Notes under the pieces: generated by a model
The model's input: only the letters and a program-made list of their open reading frames with translations
Database searches by the model: none
What the model was told of the DNA's origin: nothing
Shown: piece by piece, positions 34,398 to 40,098 of the stretch
Layout of the letters: each line of letters starts with the position of its first letter
How positions within the stretch are numbered: the stretch's first letter is position 1
Program-made: the position numbers and the translations under genes
Assembly: GCA_026195255.1 (NCBI GenBank)
Contig: JAPHSS010000033.1
Location: 1-43,048 of the forward strand
DNA: 43,048 nucleotides
From: Gammaproteobacteria bacterium
GTDB lineage: Bacteria; Pseudomonadota; Gammaproteobacteria; SZUA-229
Reading direction: 5' to 3'

Positions 34398-34809
34398 ACA
34401 TAATGTATCATCAGAGGTAGCATGGGAAGTTTTATTGCCCGGCTATATAAAAAAACTGCCATCAGGTCTGTTCTCATGCTTTTTTTGTAATTCGCTTAAC
34501 ATTGCATACCAGGGGGATATAGAGCCAATCGATAGAACGCCCCGGCTAATGCAATAATCCAGCCCTTGAGGCTGCTGCCTTTACCCAGATAACGTTTTAT
34601 GCGTTTGGGTTCGAGCAGTAAATTGACTGCCAGGAGCAGTAAAAAACCAGACCAAGTACTGGGAATACCTGATTGAATACGTGTGTAAACAGGTTAAATG
34701 CTTCTATTGCCGCATGCGGTTTTAAAATGCCGAGTAAAGCATAGGCGATTAAGGTTAGAGCAAGGAATACCTAGCCGCTGTAACTTCTTTTTGTCGATGT
34801 GCCGGGCAT
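34398..34809 (-). pseudogene. Decayed half-permease gene (YraQ/DUF318-like)
   Basis: Read leftward from an ATG at 34809 that overlaps the stop of the neighbour (TGATG). It gives MPGTSTKRSYSG, an in-frame TAG, then VFLALTLIAYALLGILKPHA and NLFTHVFNQVFPVLGL. After a frameshift come LLLAVNLLLEPKRIKRYLGK and GSSLKGWIIALAGA. After another, LSIGSISPWYAMLSELQKK, and after a third, MRTDLMAVFLYSRAIKLPML. These pieces in order match the larger member of a known pair of half-permeases. One nonsense codon and at least three frameshifts show that it is dead. Confidence 0.82.
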
Positions 34810-35111
34810 CAACTTAAGCCGAAAAATTGCAGAGTATAAATGGTTAAAAATGCAATGGCGATGCTAGCAATAAAACTTATAATGTTGCGGTATATAGTAA
34901 AGCGCGCGCCCAGCATCTCCCCACCGAGCAGATAACTTGCCAATGGGTTAGCAGCAGCAATACTCCCGATAGACGCACCGAGTGGAGTGTCAACCAGCTC
35001 ACCATTACCAAACAGACCAGCCGTTATTTGTTCATGAAATACGCTGATATTAAGGCTGGTTAATAACAACATGCCGATTATGACAGGAATTACATTAATG
35101 AATGTGTGCAT
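34809..35111 (-). CDS. Small half-permease, partner of the broken gene
   Basis: A 100-residue membrane protein with three hydrophobic segments: INVIPVIIGMLLLTSLNISV, a loop with LGASIGSIAAANPLASYLLG then GEMLGARFTIYRNII, and FIASIAIAFLTIYTLQFFGL. The conserved GSIxAxNPxxSYxxGGE stretch is that of YraQ/DUF318 permeases, here as the short half of a split pair. It is still open, but its translationally coupled partner at 34398-34809 is dead, so it is probably a non-functional relic in an early stage of decay. No strong ribosome site precedes it. Confidence 0.65.
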   Translation of the reverse strand: MHTFINVIPVIIGMLLLTSLNISVFHEQITAGLFGNGELVDTPLGASIGSIAAANPLASYLLGGEMLGARFTIYRNIISFIASIAIAFLTIYTLQFFGLS

Positions 35112-35922
35112 GGTTTTTTTAAGTTGTCTTTTAAAAAGCTATCTGAGGGCATAATAAATTCTCTATATATTTTATTCTGGCTTTCATGGTTTATACATTA
35201 ATAAACGCGAAATGCTTGCAATAAATATGAGTGTAAGTAGTAGTTATAAATAACGACATGTAATCATTTATATTCCTAATTAAATCATCACATGGTTATT
35301 AACCATAACAGGGAAGCATAAAACCTTAGTGTAATAATCAGGGCTTTTCATAATGGATTAGATATTAACATTACATGCCGCCTAATATTTTCATATTACA
35401 GATGTAAGAAAGTATGCAAACAAGCATAAAATGAAAATAGCTGAAATATCGCTTTTATAATATCCACGAGAATGACTTATTTTAACTGAAAGTATAGATA
35501 ATTAAGAGGTTTGAATATAAGGAGTTTATATTTCAATATGGTGCCGAGAATGGGTTTATGCGTTATTAAATAGTCATGCCATTCCAATAGAGGGCATAGT
35601 TTAGAAATGTTGTATATTATCAAATGTCAGGTCCCAAAATGGCCGCTAATTAGTTGTTCATCAAGTGACCGTTATTAGCTAATAACTACAAATCACTTCA
35701 GAAACAATACTAGTTGGTCATCAGGAGCAAAGTATTTAGGGTGTGAGAAGTGTTAAGGTATATGTTATATACAGCAACACTAATGATAAGAGTATATTCT
35801 TCTTTTTTATTTCATGTTATTGTCTTAGCGAATATTTTAAAAATATAGAAATGTCATGGGGAATTAATAGAAATTAGTATCTGTTAATAGAGGCTTGATG
35901 TTATATAAGGGAGTTTTTAAGA
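35112..35922. other. Long AT-rich intergenic region, no gene seen
   Basis: 811 bases with only short frames. Two similar strings, TTAGTTGTTCATCA (about 35648) and CTAGTTGGTCATCA (about 35710), form an imperfect direct repeat. It separates the permease relic from the FkbM gene and marks the start of a sparse accessory stretch. Confidence 0.5.
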
Positions 35923-36690
35923 ATGAAAATTATTAGAACAATTATTGAGCGACTTAGTAGGGGGAAAGTATTTAAAAGAAAAATCAGGGTAGGCGGTAAA
36001 ACTATTCCGCTTCTTGTATCACCCGATTCTCAGCTGAAATATTTAAAATTTGGTGCTGGGGTATTCGATCAAGATTTAATCAATATTGCAGAACAGTATT
36101 TAGATTCAGATAGTAATGTATGGGATGTGGGTGCAAATGTGGGAGTATTCACATTCGCAGCTTCTTCTGTAGCACATGATGGAACAGTTGTTTCTATTGA
36201 AGCTGACATTTGGTTAGCTAATATTCTTAGAAAAACTGCTATGTTCAATGAATATTCTAATAATAATATTTGTGTGTTACCTGTAGCGATTTCAAATGAA
36301 AATTCTATTGCTTCTTTTGTGATAGCGGCGAGGGGGCGCGCAAGTAATGCTTTAAAAGTTGCTGGAGGACGGTCACAAATGGGAGGCATTAGAGAGACAC
36401 AGTATGTTCCTACGCTAACTTTGGATACATTACTCAATACCTTTTCAGCACCTGATTTTGTAAAAATTGATGTGGAGGGAGCTGAATATATGGTAGTTCA
36501 AGGAGCCACTCATTTAATTAATAAAGTACGACCTATATTTTATATTGAAGTTGGAGATGATGTTTCAAGTCAAATTCTCAAAATATTCCAGTCAGCTAAT
36601 TATGGTGTTTTTGATCCTGAAGGAAAACGCTTGATGGATAGTTGTGCACCTAACACTTTCTTTATTCCTGAAGAAAAGAATAAACCTTAA
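35923..36690 (+). CDS. FkbM family methyltransferase
   Basis: A 255-residue SAM-dependent methyltransferase. SAM motif I is SNVWDVGANVGVFTFAASSV, followed by the acidic strand TVVSIEADIWLANILRKTAM, VLPVAISNENSIASFVIAAR and VPTLTLDTLLN. The family signature PDFVKIDVEGAEYMVVQGA is in the second half, and RPIFYIEVGDD follows. FkbM proteins usually O-methylate sugars or polyketides, often in surface-polysaccharide loci. No glycosyltransferase genes lie nearby, so the substrate is unknown. A GGGAG site precedes ATG 35923. Confidence 0.92.
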   Translation: MKIIRTIIERLSRGKVFKRKIRVGGKTIPLLVSPDSQLKYLKFGAGVFDQDLINIAEQYLDSDSNVWDVGANVGVFTFAASSVAHDGTVVSIEADIWLANILRKTAMFNEYSNNNICVLPVAISNENSIASFVIAARGRASNALKVAGGRSQMGGIRETQYVPTLTLDTLLNTFSAPDFVKIDVEGAEYMVVQGATHLINKVRPIFYIEVGDDVSSQILKIFQSANYGVFDPEGKRLMDSCAPNTFFIPEEKNKP

Positions 36691-37099
36691 CAATTTGGCT
36701 CGCCACTGGGGGCGTCCCAACGGGTTTATTCGACCAGGATGGAGATGTTCTAGTTGACCCGGTTATTGGAACGCTATCCATTGTTGTGTTGCTTACTTCC
36801 TTGGCTGCAGCACAACCATTTTTATGTGATTTTATAGCTAGGAATAACTCCTACAGAATGATTATATACTGTCATGGTTTGTTTGATCGTTCAGTATCAA
36901 ATGTTAGCGCCTTATCCATAATCTATTGTTTTAACTGGAATTAGTTAAAGGTGATTTTTTAGAGATTAATTACTGTAAAGAAGCACGCCGTTCAGAGCAG
37001 CTAAAACGTCTGTGAGGGGATTATTCTTCTATTTTATATCCCCAAGCTGTTGAATTATTTTATTGTGGTAAAGCTTTCATATAAGCTAAGGAATGCAAA
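36691..37099. other. Intergenic region with a start-less open frame
   Basis: From about 36691 to the TAG at 36942 one plus frame stays open and encodes TGGVPTGLFDQDGDVLVDPV, then IGTLSIVVLLTSLAAAQPFL and more. It has no ATG near its beginning and no ribosome site. It may be a remnant of a secreted protein, but I cannot assign it. Confidence 0.4.
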
Positions 37100-38656
37100 A
37101 TGATAAAAACACTATACATCACTTATATAACGACTGTTTTTTTATTGGGCTGTAGTGATGATAACCATACCGATCAACCTATAATTATTTCCGTTCCTAA
37201 TTTGATAATACCAACAGACATGGCTCCTTTTATGGGCGATGATACTGATGTTCTATACGACATTATTTTTAATGATTATTCAATTGCATCCGAATTTATT
37301 ACAAACAATCCTGCTTGGGCAGTAAATGGCTCCAATATCACATGGGTTACTAATAATGGCATAAAGGTAGGAGAAAATTCATCAATATCTACAACGTCGG
37401 CTCTAACTTCACGTGAAGGTTCAATATATTTTGAGGTGGAAAGATTAGGAATAAGTGTAGATGAGAATGATATACCAACTGGCTTTATTCAATCACAAGG
37501 GAGAAGTAATAGCACTACTTCAAATTACTTATTTTCAACCACCGATAGTTCAAACGGTTTTATAAGAGTTTTTAGAATGCCAGGTGATTTAGCATCAGGA
37601 CAAATGCGTTTAAATATAAAGGCAGGTGGAGGGGCTATTCAGAATATAGATTTTTATATAAATAGTCAGCGTGACTTTGGTTTGACTGATGATGAATATA
37701 AATTTGCGAGATTTACCATTACCTGGAAAGGTCGATTAGTAACAGTTTTTGTTGATAATATTCCAACTGTAAGCACAGTTCTTGATAATGAGTTTGGCGA
37801 AACGCCTTTTAATGGGGTTATTATCGGAAATCAAGCTCCTCGATCGCAAGGTAGCTTTGGTGATTACTTTATTCGCAGACTCCAAATATCTCAAAAGCAC
37901 TCTTTCTTGGCTTCTAGCTCGATGAAGATATCCTTCTTTGGTGATTCTTATATGAAGGCATTTGTTGATTCAAATGACTATTCAACATTTAACGATATTT
38001 CAATACTATCTGATGGATTAGGTAGGGCCGGATATAAATCAGGATTGTTTTCTCTATTGAAAAAAATCTCTAGTAAGCATAAGTTTTTGCTGTCAAATAT
38101 ATTGGGTGAAGCAAGTACAGCCAATGGTCATGGTTTTTGTACAGACCCTGGTTTTATGCCATTTGACGCTACTGAGTTCGATAAAATCATTGCTTATGAC
38201 CCTGAAATATTAATAACAGCGGGTTCAATCAATGATGTTAGTATTAATTCTCCAGCTACAAATATTTTTTCTGATACTAAAAATGCATTAGATACTCTGA
38301 TTGATGGATGCAGCTCATTAAAAGAAATACATTTTTTTGGTCAATTCCCAGGATTTAAAGGCGCTTCAATAACTAACAACCAAACGAATATAGAAGAAGC
38401 CAAAAGAATTTATAAATTACAGAAAGCATTGGATGGTTATCAGCGAAACAATGCAAAGGGTACACAGGTAACAGTTTTCTTTCATGAAACATATGATCTT
38501 TGGGGTGGTGATACATACGATACTGAATTAACTACAGGTTCCGCTACTGGTAACTTAGTTACACCAAATGCAGATATTCACCCTTCATCTTTGGGTCACA
38601 TTAAAATGGCCGAAATAATGTATCGTTATTTAGAAGATAGAATTACCTATAAGTAA
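37100..38656 (+). CDS. SGNH-hydrolase-type lipoprotein with N-terminal lectin-like domain
   Basis: A 518-residue lipoprotein with lipobox FLLGC (Cys18). Residues about 50-265 form a beta-rich concanavalin/LamG-like domain (EGSIYFEVERLGISVDENDI, then YKFARFTITWKGRLVTVFVD). From about 275 comes an SGNH/GDSL hydrolase domain: KISFFGDSYMKAF with nucleophile Ser283, LITAGSINDVSI for block III, and NADIHPSSLGHIKMAEIMYR with Asp492 and His494. All catalytic blocks are recognisable. It probably removes ester groups from a polysaccharide or lipid at the cell surface. An AAGGAA site precedes ATG 37100. Confidence 0.82.
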   Translation: MIKTLYITYITTVFLLGCSDDNHTDQPIIISVPNLIIPTDMAPFMGDDTDVLYDIIFNDYSIASEFITNNPAWAVNGSNITWVTNNGIKVGENSSISTTSALTSREGSIYFEVERLGISVDENDIPTGFIQSQGRSNSTTSNYLFSTTDSSNGFIRVFRMPGDLASGQMRLNIKAGGGAIQNIDFYINSQRDFGLTDDEYKFARFTITWKGRLVTVFVDNIPTVSTVLDNEFGETPFNGVIIGNQAPRSQGSFGDYFIRRLQISQKHSFLASSSMKISFFGDSYMKAFVDSNDYSTFNDISILSDGLGRAGYKSGLFSLLKKISSKHKFLLSNILGEASTANGHGFCTDPGFMPFDATEFDKIIAYDPEILITAGSINDVSINSPATNIFSDTKNALDTLIDGCSSLKEIHFFGQFPGFKGASITNNQTNIEEAKRIYKLQKALDGYQRNNAKGTQVTVFFHETYDLWGGDTYDTELTTGSATGNLVTPNADIHPSSLGHIKMAEIMYRYLEDRITYK

Positions 38657-38868
38657 ATATTATTCGTTAAGGAATATCTAATAGCTTTTTAAAATCAATT
38701 CCTTAAAATTTCACTATAGGGCTTATCGATGTAACTAAACGGAACGACAGGGTCTGCTTATTATTAGTTATGTGTTACCCGTGTGAAGTCCCTTTAGTAA
38801 GGTATATTTTTCATATGCTGGAAAACAAACATATTACTGGATGTATCGTAAAATAAGGAGAATACGTC

Positions 38869-39549
38869 ATGAATAAATCAAATCTATATGTGATCAGTCT
38901 ATTCACAGTACTTTCAACACATTTCATCACATCGGCATGCGCGGCAATAGTAGTATATACAGATCGAGTAGCATGGGAGGCCGCTGCATTAGTAGGGCCG
39001 TTAGTATTTGACCATTTTCATGAGCAGGATTTCGAGAATATCCCTACCGGTAGTTTTCTCAGCGACTCTGACTCTGGTATCGACTTTTTACCATTGGGTA
39101 TTATTGTTTCTGGAGCCCCTGGATTTAATGCAATAGATAATTCCTCTACAGCAGACCCTTATTCAAATATGTTATCCCCAAATGGATCTACGTATTATTT
39201 GGGTGATGTTAATATTGGTGCTTCGGTAGAACCTGTACTGACGTTCCCTGAGCTTGATTTTTTAGTGACGGGGTTTGGCGCTGATTGGGTCATACAAGGT
39301 GATCTTGTAATGGAGGTGCAAGGAGTTTTTATACCGTTTAATACGTATTTAGAAACTGGCTCCGGTTTCCTTGGAGTTATTATTGACCGGCCTAACCCTA
39401 ACTTTATGTTAGAAGTTAATTTATCGGGATCAGCTGTTTTTGGTATGGATAATGTTATCACAGCAAATGCGCCCATTCCCGCGGCAGTCTGGTTATTTGG
39501 TTCTGGCCTTATTGGCTTAGTGGGATTTGCTAAACGCAAGAAAGCTTAA
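38869..39549 (+). CDS. VPLPA-CTERM / PEP-CTERM-type exported protein
   Basis: A 226-residue protein with an N-terminal signal peptide (to about CAA, residue 26), a beta-rich body and a C-terminal sorting signal PIPAAVWLFGSGLIGLVG followed by FAKRKK. The tripartite motif, transmembrane helix and basic tail define the VPLPA variant of PEP-CTERM proteins, which exosortase (XrtA-like) cleaves and anchors during exopolysaccharide export. The N-terminal part, beginning VVYTDRVAWEAAAL with FENIPTGSFLSD, resembles other PEP-CTERM domains of unknown function. No exosortase gene is in the window. An AAGGAG site precedes ATG 38869. Confidence 0.9.
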   Translation: MNKSNLYVISLFTVLSTHFITSACAAIVVYTDRVAWEAAALVGPLVFDHFHEQDFENIPTGSFLSDSDSGIDFLPLGIIVSGAPGFNAIDNSSTADPYSNMLSPNGSTYYLGDVNIGASVEPVLTFPELDFLVTGFGADWVIQGDLVMEVQGVFIPFNTYLETGSGFLGVIIDRPNPNFMLEVNLSGSAVFGMDNVITANAPIPAAVWLFGSGLIGLVGFAKRKKA

Positions 39550-39857
39550 ATTAAAATTTAAGTTAATTATTAAAAGCAGCTAATTAATTGTTTTTTTGTA
39601 GCTAGTTAATATCCATTTTTGGCCAAAAGACGGTTTTAAGTTTTTCGTGTTAAATACATGGATAGCGATAAAATTTTCCCTGCAATTTATGCGCGTGGGT
39701 ACGTATTGGATGGGCTTGGTGCTGCCTAAAAAGCCTCTTATATCTATCGTGTTTGCGTCCCCAGTTAAGAAGGAATAAATTATATAGCAACTGTGAATAG
39801 TGTGTTTTCAGGTTGTCCAGGGAGTGGGGACTAACCTGTGATAGCTAACTGTATTAA
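39550..39857. other. Intergenic region next to tRNA-Leu, no gene seen
   Basis: 308 bases between the VPLPA-CTERM gene and the 3' end of tRNA-Leu. The tRNA points leftward, so this is where an element using the tRNA 3' end would insert. No integrase and no repeat of the tRNA end was noticed. Confidence 0.45.
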
Positions 39858-39944
39858 TGGTGCCGAGAAGAGGACTTGAACCTCCACGAGCCAAAGCTCA
39901 CTAGCACCTGAAGCTAGCGCGTCTACCAATTCCGCCACCTCGGC
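39858..39944 (-). tRNA. tRNA-Leu (anticodon CAG)
   Basis: An 87-base tRNA with encoded CCA (TGG at 39858-39860). The acceptor stem GCCGAGG pairs with TCTCGGC. The anticodon stem-loop is CTAGC - TTCAGGT - GCTAG with CAG in the centre, reading CUG codons. A long variable arm (GAGCTTTGGCTC) and the T-loop GTTCAAGTC fit a class II leucine tRNA. Confidence 0.96.
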
Positions 39945-39982
39945 ATATGGGTGCGTAGGATCGTCTGATCCGGGACGGCGCG

Positions 39983-40011
39983 ACTTTAACGCTGTCATTA
40001 GTTTATGTCAA
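39983..40011 (-). promoter_or_regulatory. Promoter of tRNA-Leu
   Basis: On the minus strand TTGACA (40011-40006), a 17-base spacer and TAAAGT (39988-39983) are followed at once by the GC-rich discriminator CGCGCCG. That is typical of stringently controlled stable-RNA promoters. The mature tRNA begins about 30 bases after the expected start. Confidence 0.78.
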
Positions 40012-40098
40012 TGAAAAGTAAGATGATTTGATCTAAATAGCGCAATCTTTGCCTGCTTTGTGTACAATTGGCATTCGAAAAAATCAGATACCTAAATA

